From JBBTIS01 sp038059855 (GTDB taxonomy: Bacteria; Elusimicrobiota; Elusimicrobia; JACQPE01), in assembly GCA_964357255.1 (NCBI GenBank), contig CAYHKQ010000019.1, forward strand, positions 1-31,690: a stretch of DNA of 31,690 nucleotides, in the 5' to 3' direction. A program made the position numbers and the translations under genes. Of the stretch, positions 15,044 through 22,692 are shown piece by piece (the stretch's first letter is position 1; the number at the start of each line of letters is the position of its first letter). The notes beneath the pieces are model-generated. The model did not search any database. It worked only from the letters and a program-made list of their open reading frames with translations, and had not been told where the DNA came from.

Positions 15044-15117
15044 GCGGGTGTAGTTCAACGGTAGAATGCTAGCCTTCCAAGCTGGAGACGTGGGTTCGAT
15101 TCCCATCACCCGCTCCA
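15044..15117 (+). tRNA. tRNA-Gly (TCC)
   Basis: Acceptor GCGGGTG (15044-15050) pairs with CACCCGC (15107-15113), discriminator T15114, encoded CCA (15115-15117). Anticodon arm CTAGC-CTTCCAA-GCTGG gives anticodon TCC. The 5' flank GACTCGTTACTCG (15020-15032) lies at the same distance as in the tRNA-Gly(GCC) locus. Confidence 0.96.
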
Positions 15118-15124
15118 CTGTTTT

Positions 15125-15194
15125 CTATAAAAAATCGGGAGATGGGAATCGAAGGGAAGCGAGCGCGCCCGGTGGGCGATGAAGCGAGCTTCCC
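15125..15194 (+). repeat. tRNA-Gly-associated repeat, copy 2
   Basis: Second copy of the element at 8237-8305. GGGAGATGGGAATCGAA (15137-15153) is the reverse complement of 15095-15111 in the tRNA T arm at 16 of 17 positions. The second half (GGGAAGC ... GCGCCC-GGT-GGGCG ... GCTTCCC) again forms a stem-loop. The remaining bases up to the stop of the next minus-strand gene at 15247 show nothing recognisable. Confidence 0.8.
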
Positions 15195-15246
15195 CGGCTT
15201 TTTCCGGCTATGACGGGGCAGTCATGGCCGGTAAAAGGATTCCCAT

Positions 15247-16038
15247 TTATTTGACCGCGCGAAGGAGCGTAGCGCGAATTATGCCGCCCATGGAACCTCC
15301 TAATCGTTCTTCAAGATTGACGACTAACACCCGGCCAATCATGGAGGCCATTTCAGCCCTACCGGCCAGTTCGCGCGTTGTGCTAAAAGGTCCAAGGGCC
15401 CTCTGGGAAGTATCGCTCGCGAAAAAGACAGCGGTGCGCTCCGAGGCGCGCGTGAGATGGGAGGAAAAGTTAAAAGCGCCGCCCGATTGTTTAAGGGCCA
15501 ACGTGTAATCCACAAATTTTTTCCCGATCCCAAGTTGTTGTTTGACCACAAGACGCGAGCCTATGGTCTCAAGACTTGTCCCAGCCACCCCCAAACGCAA
15601 AGGCTTGCCGTCCTTGAAGGTTAAATTCACCTGAACCTTCTGAAAAATTTTTCCTCGATCGCCCAGCATTATCTGGCCGTTATGAAGTTTAGGGTAATCT
15701 ATCGTTATTAAGCGCACGCGTCCATTGCCCGTCTTCGCGTCAAAACGCGAAGCATCAAAATGTAACTCCAGTTCATGTCCGCGCGGCTCAATGGAAATAG
15801 AATTTTCCCAAACAAAACTCCAAGAGTCTTTCCACGCTATATTTTCAAAACGATTAGGATCGGGCAGGACCACCTTTGACCATCGGCCAGGCCCGGGCCG
15901 CTGTCCCTGAAATAAACGATTAATATTGGCGTAAACCTGATCACTGGCGCCGTCAGCGCCAAGACAATGAATTGGCGGATAAAAAACGCAGATTCCGAAA
16001 AAACTTAACACAAATATCCGGCTCAACATATTTTTCAT
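15247..16038 (-). CDS. Exported protein of unknown function
   Basis: 263 aa with a clear signal peptide (MKNMLSRIFVLSFFGICVFY, cut near CLGADG). Start ATG 16038 has a good AAGGAG Shine-Dalgarno 8 nt away. The mature part is soluble-looking, rich in beta-type segments (HELELHFDASRFD, GRVRLITIDYPKL, KVQVNLTFKDGKPLRLGV) with no helices or Cys motifs, so periplasmic or surface. I do not recognise a family. It follows the gpmI operon by 98 bp and looks separately expressed. Composition is like its neighbours. Confidence 0.75.
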   Translation of the reverse strand: MKNMLSRIFVLSFFGICVFYPPIHCLGADGASDQVYANINRLFQGQRPGPGRWSKVVLPDPNRFENIAWKDSWSFVWENSISIEPRGHELELHFDASRFDAKTGNGRVRLITIDYPKLHNGQIMLGDRGKIFQKVQVNLTFKDGKPLRLGVAGTSLETIGSRLVVKQQLGIGKKFVDYTLALKQSGGAFNFSSHLTRASERTAVFFASDTSQRALGPFSTTRELAGRAEMASMIGRVLVVNLEERLGGSMGGIIRATLLRAVK

Positions 16039-16103
16039 CAGTGTTGCTCCTTGTCCGAATGTAGCACAACAAAGTTTTGCTCATCTGAAATATTTACACC
16101 AGG

Positions 16104-16130
16104 GTCCTAAGTCCCTTTTAAAATTAGGAC
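16104..16130 (-). terminator. Stem-loop after gpmI
   Basis: GTCCTAA (16104-16110) and TTAGGAC (16124-16130) form a 7-bp stem just past the gpmI stop on the minus strand. There is no U-tract, so if it terminates transcription it is atypical; it may instead protect the transcript 3' end. Confidence 0.3.
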
Positions 16131-16136
16131 TTTAGT

Positions 16137-17687
16137 CTATTTTTTAATCAAGGACTTGCCTTCCCATCCGGACGGAACGGCCAGGCCGATAAGTTCCAGG
16201 ATGGTGGGGGCAATGTCCTTGAGGCCGATATCCTGGTCTTGGCGCAAGGTCAAGGCGGCGCTATTCTTTTTCCAGATCAAAAAAGGAACGGGGCTTGTCG
16301 TGTGAGCCGTATGCGGTTGGCCGAAATCATTAAACATAATCTCGGAATTGCCGTGATCGGCCGTCAAAACCAAGGTCGTGTCAAGGTTTTCCAGGCGTTT
16401 GACGATCCGCCCAAGGCATTGATCAACGAATTCGCAAGCTTTGACCGCGACGTCATAAACCCCGGTATGCCCCACCATGTCCGCGTTCGAAAAATTACAG
16501 ACGCAGAAGGAATATTTTGGCAATGTCTCCATAAGCTTGTCCGTAATAGCCCGGGCGGACATTTCCGGCGTTTGATCATAGGTCGAAACTTTTGGAGAAG
16601 GCACAACAGCCCGGTCCTCCAAAGGCAGGGCTGATTCCCGTCCTCCGCTAAAAAAATAAGTCACATGAGCGTACTTCTCCGTTTCCGCGATCCGAAGCTG
16701 GCATAATTTACGCTCAGAGATGACTTCGGCCAAACCTGGAAGCCTCAATGGACCATCGAGCGGTTCCGGAGCGAAAGCAACGGGCAAATTAAACGCGCCG
16801 TCATATTGAGTCATGCAGACAAGATGGACATTGGGTTTAGCGGCGCGCTCAAACTCATGAAAACCGGGATCAGTCAAAGCCCGGACAATCTGGCGAGCCC
16901 TGTCCGCGCGAAAGTTAAAAAAAATAACGCCGTCGCCGTCGGCAATAGGGGCCACCGGCCCGGACGGACCTACCACCACAACGGGCTCCATAAACTCATC
17001 GGTCTTGCCGGCAAAGTAGCTATCCCCCACCGCGGCCGCCGCGTCGCGCGTCCTGGGTCCCTCGGCCAAAACAATAGTCCGGTACGCCTTGGCCGTGCGA
17101 TCCCAGCGCTTGTCTCGATCCATGGCCCAATAACGGCCGCACACGCTTGCGATTTTTCCCGCGCCAAGAGCGCGAAGCTCTCCGGCTAATTGCTCGATAT
17201 AGGCTTTCCCTGTTTTCGGACCCACGTCGCGCCCGTCTAAAATCGCGTGAACGGCCAAATCATCCGCGGGCAGACCCTCCTGCTTGGCGAGCTTAAGGAT
17301 CGCGATCATATGCTCCCAATAACTATGAACTCCGCCGTCGGAAGTCAGGCCGATTACATGAAACTTCTTGCCGTTGTCGCGGGCATGAGCCACCGCCGAA
17401 CGAAGCGCGATATTATTAAAAAAAACGCCGGATCGGACGGCCTTGGTGATTGTGGTGGAAAGTTGCGCAACATTGCGGCCGGCGCCGATGATCGAATGTC
17501 CCACCTCGGAACTGCCGATTTGCCCCTCTGGCAAGCCAACCTGAACACCGGAGGCATGAAGAATGGCATGAGGGCAAGTGTCCCATAATTTTTCAAAAGT
17601 CGGTTTATGAGCGCCGGCAACGGCGTTCCCTTTTAATACGCCCGAATGGCCCCATCCGTCCAAAATAACAAGCAATAAATTTTTCAT
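16137..17687 (-). CDS. gpmI: 2,3-bisphosphoglycerate-independent phosphoglycerate mutase
   Basis: 516 aa, full length. Interconverts 3- and 2-phosphoglycerate through a phosphoserine and two manganese ions. N-terminal metal site LLLVILDGWG (Asp10), catalytic Ser60 in GQIGSSEVGHSIIGAGR, insertion-domain motifs AILDGRDVGPKTGKAYIEQL and SVCGRYWAMDRDKRWDR, FFNFRADRARQ, and the C-terminal metal ligands CNFSNADMVGHTG and VLTADHGNSE. Its start overlaps the speB stop by 4 bp (ATGA type), so a glycolytic gene closes the polyamine operon. There is no clear metabolic reason for that pairing. Confidence 0.97.
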   Translation of the reverse strand: MKNLLLVILDGWGHSGVLKGNAVAGAHKPTFEKLWDTCPHAILHASGVQVGLPEGQIGSSEVGHSIIGAGRNVAQLSTTITKAVRSGVFFNNIALRSAVAHARDNGKKFHVIGLTSDGGVHSYWEHMIAILKLAKQEGLPADDLAVHAILDGRDVGPKTGKAYIEQLAGELRALGAGKIASVCGRYWAMDRDKRWDRTAKAYRTIVLAEGPRTRDAAAAVGDSYFAGKTDEFMEPVVVVGPSGPVAPIADGDGVIFFNFRADRARQIVRALTDPGFHEFERAAKPNVHLVCMTQYDGAFNLPVAFAPEPLDGPLRLPGLAEVISERKLCQLRIAETEKYAHVTYFFSGGRESALPLEDRAVVPSPKVSTYDQTPEMSARAITDKLMETLPKYSFCVCNFSNADMVGHTGVYDVAVKACEFVDQCLGRIVKRLENLDTTLVLTADHGNSEIMFNDFGQPHTAHTTSPVPFLIWKKNSAALTLRQDQDIGLKDIAPTILELIGLAVPSGWEGKSLIKK

Positions 17688-18589
17688 TGATTCTTCCAGG
17701 AGTAGCCAATGATGCGATAGAGAAGTTTAGCCGCCGCAAATTCGGAAATAACCTGCCCGGCAATCGGAGCCAACTCCATCAAATCCACCCCGACTACGCG
17801 GCGCCGCTCGAAAAGTTTTTTAAGTAGATATAAAAGATCGTACCAGCCAAGCCCTCCGGGCTGGGGCGTGCCGACCCCTGGAATCACAGCGGGGTCTAAG
17901 CCGTCAAGATCAATAGACACATACACATGCTCCCCCAGGCGCTCGATGATGGAATCCGCTAAGTCGCACAACCGATAGGACTGGGCCATACCAAACAAGG
18001 CAAGATTCTGATTATCGCCGATATAGCGGGCTTCCTCAATATCCATGCTCCTGATGCCGACCATCGAAGTCCTGCCTTGACCACCGAACAAACGACATGC
18101 CTCCAGGCTCCGGCGCAGGGCGCAGGCATGACTCCAGGGCGTGCCCTCATATTCGTTTCTCAAATCGGCGTGGGCATCTACATAAAGAATACTGAGATCC
18201 GCATAGACCTGAGCATAAGCCAAAATCGGGGCGTAGGTCAAGGTATGTTCGCCACCGATGGTAGCCACGAATTTTTTACGCCGGACAAGCTCCGCCACGG
18301 CCGAGGATACTCTCTTAAGAAATTTATGATCCGCCTCTTTAGCTGAAGGCTTAAAAATGGGCGCAGTGGCAATAGCGATTAATTTTGCGGTTTCGCCGGC
18401 CAGCTCTTCGTCGTAGAATTCCAGTTGATGGCTGGCTTCTAAAAATTTAGCCGGGCCGCGCGCCGTTCCCTTGCGGTAGGAAGTGGTCCGCTCGTAGGCC
18501 ACGGGAAGAATGACGAAATGAGCCTTTTCCATATCGCACATAGGCATGGAAAGGCCTAAAAAATTTTTCTCAGGACCGAGAAAAGGCAA
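17684..18589 (-). CDS. speB: Agmatinase (ureohydrolase family)
   Basis: Hydrolyses agmatine to putrescine and urea with a dinuclear manganese centre. 301 aa from a TTG at 18589, which keeps the conserved FLGL segment; ATG 18547 is the alternative. Metal ligands are visible: His115 in GGEHT, D138/H140/D142 in YVDAHADLR, and D227/D229 in SIDLDGLDP. The loop PWSHACALRR and VAYERTTSYRKGTARGPA match agmatinases more than arginases. It lies 16 bp behind the deoxyhypusine-synthase-like gene and overlaps gpmI. Next to an arginine decarboxylase gene, agmatine is the natural substrate; guanidinobutyrase activity cannot be excluded from sequence alone. Confidence 0.92.
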   Translation of the reverse strand: MPFLGPEKNFLGLSMPMCDMEKAHFVILPVAYERTTSYRKGTARGPAKFLEASHQLEFYDEELAGETAKLIAIATAPIFKPSAKEADHKFLKRVSSAVAELVRRKKFVATIGGEHTLTYAPILAYAQVYADLSILYVDAHADLRNEYEGTPWSHACALRRSLEACRLFGGQGRTSMVGIRSMDIEEARYIGDNQNLALFGMAQSYRLCDLADSIIERLGEHVYVSIDLDGLDPAVIPGVGTPQPGGLGWYDLLYLLKKLFERRRVVGVDLMELAPIAGQVISEFAAAKLLYRIIGYSWKNQ

Positions 18590-18605
18590 TGGAATCAGCG
18601 TGCGA

Positions 18606-19649
18606 TCAATCTCCCAAAACGTAACTGAAAATCAAGGGAACAACGAGGGAGGCGTCGGATTGAATCATGAAGCGCGGCGTATCCGGCCCGATCTTAAACC
18701 AAGTGATTTTTTCATTAGGAACCGCGCCGGAATAAGAACCGTAAGACGTCGTCGAATCGCTAATTTGGGCAAAGTATGCCCACAATGGGCAGTCCTTTTT
18801 CTTTAAGTCCTGAATAATCAGCGGAACGGCGCAAATCGAAAAATCTCCGGCAATGCCGCCGCCGATTTGGAAAAATCCAACAGTGGTTTCTTTTATATTT
18901 TCCAAGTACCAGCCTACCAAATGCTCCATTTGCTCCGTTCCCGAACGCACTGCGGTGTGAGAAGCGATTTTGCCTTCCATGACACGGGCTGTAAAAATGT
19001 TGCCCAACGTCGAGTCTTCCCACCCTGGCGTGTAAATGGGGATCCCCTTTTCCCATGCCGCGTAAACCCAGGAATTTTCCACAGGGGCGTGAAAATCCTT
19101 TTGAATCTCGCCTTTGTCCAGCATTTGGTAAATATATTCCCATGGAAAATATCGTTCGCCTTTTTTGGAAGCCTGCACGCATAATTCCATAATGATTATT
19201 TTTTCAATTTTACGCATGGCGTCTTCTGGAATGCAGGTATCCGTAACCCGATTAAAGCCTTTATCCCTCAAGGCAAGCTCTTCGCCGGGAGTCAGATCGC
19301 GATACCCGCTGACCATCTTATAGTCATCATGGGCGAGCAAATTAAAAAGATCTTCCTCCAAATTTGCGGCTGTGGAAGAAATGGCGTGAATTTTTCCATC
19401 ACGAATCATGCGGGCCAAAGAAATTCCAAGCTCTCCGGTGCTCATGGCCCCTGCCATGGCCAAAAACATTTTTCCTCCGTCGTCACCATGTTTTTTAAAC
19501 GCACGGGCGGCGTCGAGCGTCTCCCTGGCATTAAAATGCTTAAAATTATTTTCCATAAACCGGCCGACCGCGCCTGCTTTAGTCCGCTCTTTTTCCATGA
19601 CGGTTGTCACGGTATTATTTCCCAAACATTCCTTAGTTTCACATTTCAC
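18606..19649 (-). CDS. Deoxyhypusine-synthase-like protein, probable polyamine-forming enzyme
   Basis: 347 aa. NAD-dependent fold with AMAGAMSTGELGISLARMI, SSTAANLEEDLFNLLAH, YRDLTPGEELALRDKGFNRVTDTCIPE, PGWEDSTLGNIFTA, QIGGGIAGDF, ISDSTTSYGSYSGAVPNEKITW and SDASLVVPL. This is the bacterial DHS-like subfamily: the Lys-His-His of true deoxyhypusine synthases after GGG is replaced by AGDF. Bacteria lack the eIF5A target, and the operon makes agmatine and putrescine, so the enzyme likely transfers an aminobutyl or aminopropyl group between small amines (homospermidine or spermidine formation); this is inference. Start is GTG 19649 with AAGGA 9 nt upstream, inside the argDC stop region. Gap to argDC is 11 bp. 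Confidence 0.88.
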   Translation of the reverse strand: MKCETKECLGNNTVTTVMEKERTKAGAVGRFMENNFKHFNARETLDAARAFKKHGDDGGKMFLAMAGAMSTGELGISLARMIRDGKIHAISSTAANLEEDLFNLLAHDDYKMVSGYRDLTPGEELALRDKGFNRVTDTCIPEDAMRKIEKIIIMELCVQASKKGERYFPWEYIYQMLDKGEIQKDFHAPVENSWVYAAWEKGIPIYTPGWEDSTLGNIFTARVMEGKIASHTAVRSGTEQMEHLVGWYLENIKETTVGFFQIGGGIAGDFSICAVPLIIQDLKKKDCPLWAYFAQISDSTTSYGSYSGAVPNEKITWFKIGPDTPRFMIQSDASLVVPLIFSYVLGD

Positions 19650-19660
19650 TTTTCACATCC

Positions 19661-20212
19661 TTAAAAGACCATCACCGCCGCGGCCACTACGCTGGTCCAT
19701 CTACCGCCGGCGCCCAAGGCAGTTTGGGCGATATTGGTGGTCTTGACGATTTTACCGGAAATTTTCCATAGCTCACGTTGCTCATCCCAAGAAGTCTCGC
19801 GGTCAAAATCAATGCCTAAGGTGGTAGCCAGCATCAGCGCGGCCAAATCCTCGCAGTATTCGCTCGCTTGATCCTCGTTCTCCCCGTAGCTGTGATGCTC
19901 GGAAAGATAGCCGTATTGATTACGGTCTTTCGGGATGGCGATTCCGATGGACGCCGCAATCAGGCGATGGTTTTCATTCGTTTCATTGCGCGCCAAAACG
20001 CAGTGAACAATCTGCCCTGCTTTCATTTTCGCCACGCCCTTGGAAACCGGTATTAACCGGCAATGGGCCGGAAAAATGCTGGAAACATGAACGAGATTAA
20101 ATTGGGCGATCTTCGCATCGCGCAAAGCCTCCTCAAAACTGGTGAGCCTCTCGCGATGCCGGCCCACGCCCTTGGTCAAAAAAATTTCACGCGCTACAAG
20201 TCTTGTCGCCAT
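19661..20212 (-). CDS. Pyruvoyl-dependent arginine decarboxylase
   Basis: 183 aa. Converts arginine to agmatine. The proenzyme cleaves itself between Ser44 and Ser45 in FNLVHVSSIFPAHC, creating the N-terminal pyruvoyl group; this motif matches the archaeal PvlArgDC family. Other family segments: LTKGVGRHRERLTSFEEALRDA (about 12-33), IAASIGIAIP (about 85-94) and GYLSEHHSYGENEDQASEYCEDLAALMLATTLGID (about 101-135). ATG 20212 has a GAGGGTG Shine-Dalgarno. It is the first gene of the operon argDC - DHS-like - speB - gpmI and is divergent from arginase, so arginine can enter either branch from this intergenic region. Confidence 0.93.
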   Translation of the reverse strand: MATRLVAREIFLTKGVGRHRERLTSFEEALRDAKIAQFNLVHVSSIFPAHCRLIPVSKGVAKMKAGQIVHCVLARNETNENHRLIAASIGIAIPKDRNQYGYLSEHHSYGENEDQASEYCEDLAALMLATTLGIDFDRETSWDEQRELWKISGKIVKTTNIAQTALGAGGRWTSVVAAAVMVF

Positions 20213-20252
20213 AAATTCATCACCCTCTCATCTCAAAAAAATCCAACAAGAA

Positions 20253-20282
20253 ATTGTAGCAACTATTTTTCAATCGCGCCAA
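20253..20282 (-). promoter_or_regulatory. Candidate promoter of the polyamine operon
   Basis: On the minus strand TTGGCG (20282-20277) and TACAAT (20258-20253) are separated by 18 bp, a fair sigma-70 match. Transcription would start near 20246, leaving a short leader of about 34 nt before argDC. Confidence 0.5.
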
Positions 20283-20304
20283 AAAAAATCTCTAATCAAC
20301 GCTG

Positions 20305-20310
20305 TATAAT
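20305..20310 (+). promoter_or_regulatory. TATAAT -10 box placing the arginase mRNA start at its start codon
   Basis: A perfect TATAAT ends 6 bp before the arginase ATG (20317), so transcription would begin at or next to the start codon. No Shine-Dalgarno is present in GAATTG before it. No good -35 hexamer is visible at the usual distance (poly-A there). Confidence 0.5.
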
Positions 20311-20316
20311 GAATTG

Positions 20317-21234
20317 ATGCCGCAAGTAAAAAAAATAGCCATTATCGGAGTGCCCCTCGATCTAGGCGGCAATCGCCGGGGAGTGGACATGGGGCCCAGC
20401 GCGCTTCGGATGACGAATCTCGCCGGGCGCTTGTCGAAAATCGGCTATCACGCCGAAGACTGGGGCGACATAGACGTGCCCATCCCTGAGGAATTGAGGC
20501 CCGGCGACCCTTCCAAAAAATACGCCGGCGAAATTTACAAGATCTGCGAACGCTTAGAGCGCATGGTCTCTCGCGCCTATAGTCGCGGAATCAAACCCAT
20601 TGTTCTCGGCGGCGATCACAGCATCGCCGTCGGCTCCGTCGCCGGAGCCTCCAAGCACTTAAGAAATAAATCCCAGCGCCTTGGGCTTGTATGGTTTGAC
20701 GCTCACGGAGATATGAATACTCCGGAAATCTCCATATCCGGCAATGTTCACGGCATGCCCCTTGCTCATATCATGGGCAAAGGCGATCCCAAGCTGGCCT
20801 CTTTAGGAGGAATTCGGGGCAAAGTCTCCCCTCAAAATACCTGCCTGGTGGGCGTGCGCGACCTCGATGATAAAGAAAAGGAATTGATAGCGCAGTCTCA
20901 AATCAAAGTTTTTACGATGAAAGAAATTGACCGCTTCGGCATTTCCAAAATAATCGAAAACGTCATCGAAGCCGCCTCCAACGGAACGAACGGCATTCAC
21001 GTAAGCTTCGATATAGACGTTATGGACCCTTCCCTCGCGCCCGGAGTCGGAACCCCAAAAAAAGGCGGCCTAGACTATCGTGAAGCTCATCTGGCCATGG
21101 AACTTTTAGCCGACTCCGGCCTCGTCGCCTCCGTAGATATGGTGGAGGTCAACCCAATTCTGGATCTCAAAAATTCCACCGCCGAATTGGGAAGCGAACT
21201 GATTCTTTCCCTGATGGGAAAAACGATTTATTAG
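20317..21234 (+). CDS. rocF: Arginase
   Basis: 305 aa. Hydrolyses arginine to ornithine and urea. Motifs: IIGVPLDLGGNRRGVDMGPSALR near the start, GGDHSIAVG, WFDAHGDMNTPEISISGNVHGMP (the long substrate loop typical of arginases), SFDIDVMDPSLAPGVGTPKKGG, and VDMVEVNPILD. This separates it from the agmatinase at 17684-18589. ATG 20317 is chosen; a TTG directly in front (20314) is the only other candidate. Divergent from the argDC operon with about 100 bp between starts, and convergent with gapA 21 bp later. It competes with ArgDC for arginine. Confidence 0.93.
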   Translation: MPQVKKIAIIGVPLDLGGNRRGVDMGPSALRMTNLAGRLSKIGYHAEDWGDIDVPIPEELRPGDPSKKYAGEIYKICERLERMVSRAYSRGIKPIVLGGDHSIAVGSVAGASKHLRNKSQRLGLVWFDAHGDMNTPEISISGNVHGMPLAHIMGKGDPKLASLGGIRGKVSPQNTCLVGVRDLDDKEKELIAQSQIKVFTMKEIDRFGISKIIENVIEAASNGTNGIHVSFDIDVMDPSLAPGVGTPKKGGLDYREAHLAMELLADSGLVASVDMVEVNPILDLKNSTAELGSELILSLMGKTIY

Positions 21235-21255
21235 AAACTTTTCGTTGTAGCTATT

Positions 21256-22314
21256 TTATCTTCCGACCTTGGCTACCCGAGACTTGGTTACTTGCGGTTC
21301 CTTTGAAATCATATAGCTCAGAAGGTCCACGACGCGATTGGCATAGCCCCATTCGTTGTCATACCAGCCGAAGATATTGACGCAGGTGCCGTCAATCACC
21401 TCGGTCAGTGTAGAGTCAAAAATCGCGCTGGCCATGTTTCCTTGAAAGTCCTTGGACACAAGAGGCGCTTCATTGTAAGCCAAGTAGCCTTTGAGCCGGC
21501 CGGAGGCGCTGGCCTTCCTGAAGGCTTGATTGACTTCCTCCTTGCCTGTGCCTTTCTTGACTTGAGCGGTCAGCTGGACAATCGAGACATCGGGGACCGG
21601 CACGCGCATGGCCATTCCGTTTAACTTGCCTGAGAGTTCGGGCAACACCAAGCCGATGGCTTTGGCGGCTCCCGTCGAAGTGGGAATCATGGACACGCCG
21701 GCCGCGCGCGCCCGGCGCAAATCCTTATGAGGAAAATCTAATATCGGCTGATCATTGGTATAGGCATGGATCGTCACCATGAAACCCCGTTCAATCCCAA
21801 GGGTTTCATGAAGAACCTTGGCGAGCGGCGCTAAGGCATTGGTCGTGCATGAAGCGTTGGAAACCACGGCATGCTTGGACGGATCATAGCGGTCCTCATT
21901 GATACCCATGCAGATTGTGAGATCCTCATTTTTCGCCGGAGCTGAAATCAAAACTCTTTTGGCGCCGGCTTCCAAGTGCCCTTTCGCTAAATTGGCGTCG
22001 GTGAAACGTCCGGTTGACTCCACGGTGCAATCAACCTCGAGCCGTTTCCATGGAAGTTCTTTAGGATCCTTGACGCTAAGAACCTCGATATTCGCGTCGT
22101 CAATCTTGATAAAGTTGCCTCGAGCTTCAACTTCCCCGGGATAAACGCCAAACGTCGAATCATATTTAAAAAGGTGAGCCAGGGTGGTTGCGTCGGCCAT
22201 ATCGTTGAGCGCCACCCATTGAATCTCTTTGGCGCGGGGTCGTCCGCTCAAAGCGGCGCGCAAAACCAAACGCCCGATCCGTCCAAACCCGTTAATCGCT
22301 ACTCGATAAGACAT
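21256..22314 (-). CDS. gapA: Glyceraldehyde-3-phosphate dehydrogenase
   Basis: 352 aa from ATG 22314 (MSYRVAINGFGRIGRLVLRA), preceded by GAGGAGG 8-14 nt upstream. The open frame upstream belongs to the leader repeat. NAD-binding GFGRIGR, acidic LND at about 37-39 (NAD preference), catalytic Cys156 in VSNASCTTNALAP, partner His in TIHAYTNDQ, and GAAKAIGLVLPEL, RVPVPDVSIVQL, WYDNEWGYANRV are present. Normal length is near 335; the extra residues are a short insert (YPGEVEARGNFIK) and C-terminus. Its leader holds the tandem structured repeat at 22324-22682, which may control translation. Downstream of comF on the same strand. Confidence 0.96.
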   Translation of the reverse strand: MSYRVAINGFGRIGRLVLRAALSGRPRAKEIQWVALNDMADATTLAHLFKYDSTFGVYPGEVEARGNFIKIDDANIEVLSVKDPKELPWKRLEVDCTVESTGRFTDANLAKGHLEAGAKRVLISAPAKNEDLTICMGINEDRYDPSKHAVVSNASCTTNALAPLAKVLHETLGIERGFMVTIHAYTNDQPILDFPHKDLRRARAAGVSMIPTSTGAAKAIGLVLPELSGKLNGMAMRVPVPDVSIVQLTAQVKKGTGKEEVNQAFRKASASGRLKGYLAYNEAPLVSKDFQGNMASAIFDSTLTEVIDGTCVNIFGWYDNEWGYANRVVDLLSYMISKEPQVTKSRVAKVGR

Positions 22315-22323
22315 GATAGATTC

Positions 22324-22682
22324 CTCCTCTTTATCCGCGGCCCTTTCGGGCTTAACGCCCACGCCTTTGACGGCGTGGGCCGCTTTACAAGGGGGGCCCT
22401 GCCCCCCGTTATATCGTCGCAGATATTTCCGAAGCCGGCTTCAGAAATATCTCCTGAACCCCCCGAAGAGGAGTCCTTGTGTTCGCGGCCCTTTCGGGCT
22501 TAACGCCCACGCCTTTGACGGCGTGGGCCGCTTTACAAGGGGGGCCCTGCCCCCCGTTATATCGTCGCAGATATTTCCGAAGCCGGCTTCAGAAATATCT
22601 CCTGAACCCCCCGAAGAGGAGTCCTTGTGTTCGCGGCCCTTTCGGGCTTAACGCCCACGCCTTTGACGGCGTGGGCCGCTTT
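22324..22682 (-). repeat. Structured leader repeat, 2.3 tandem copies upstream of gapA
   Basis: Two complete 148-bp units (22336-22483 and 22484-22631), apparently identical, plus 51 bp of a third (22632-22682), head to tail. Hairpins match copy A at 5521-5672, with compensatory changes in the long stem. The unit nearest gapA continues into the AAAGAGGAGG ribosome site; its first hairpin contains CTCCTCTT (minus strand, 22473-22466), complementary to AAGAGGAG (22331-22324). The third, truncated unit abuts the comF 3' end. Confidence 0.88.
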
Positions 22683-22692
22683 GGCATTGTAC

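Noticed and set aside
22336..22682. CRISPR-like array
   Set aside because: The units are 148 bp with no unique spacers between them and internal hairpins, so it is a simple tandem duplication.
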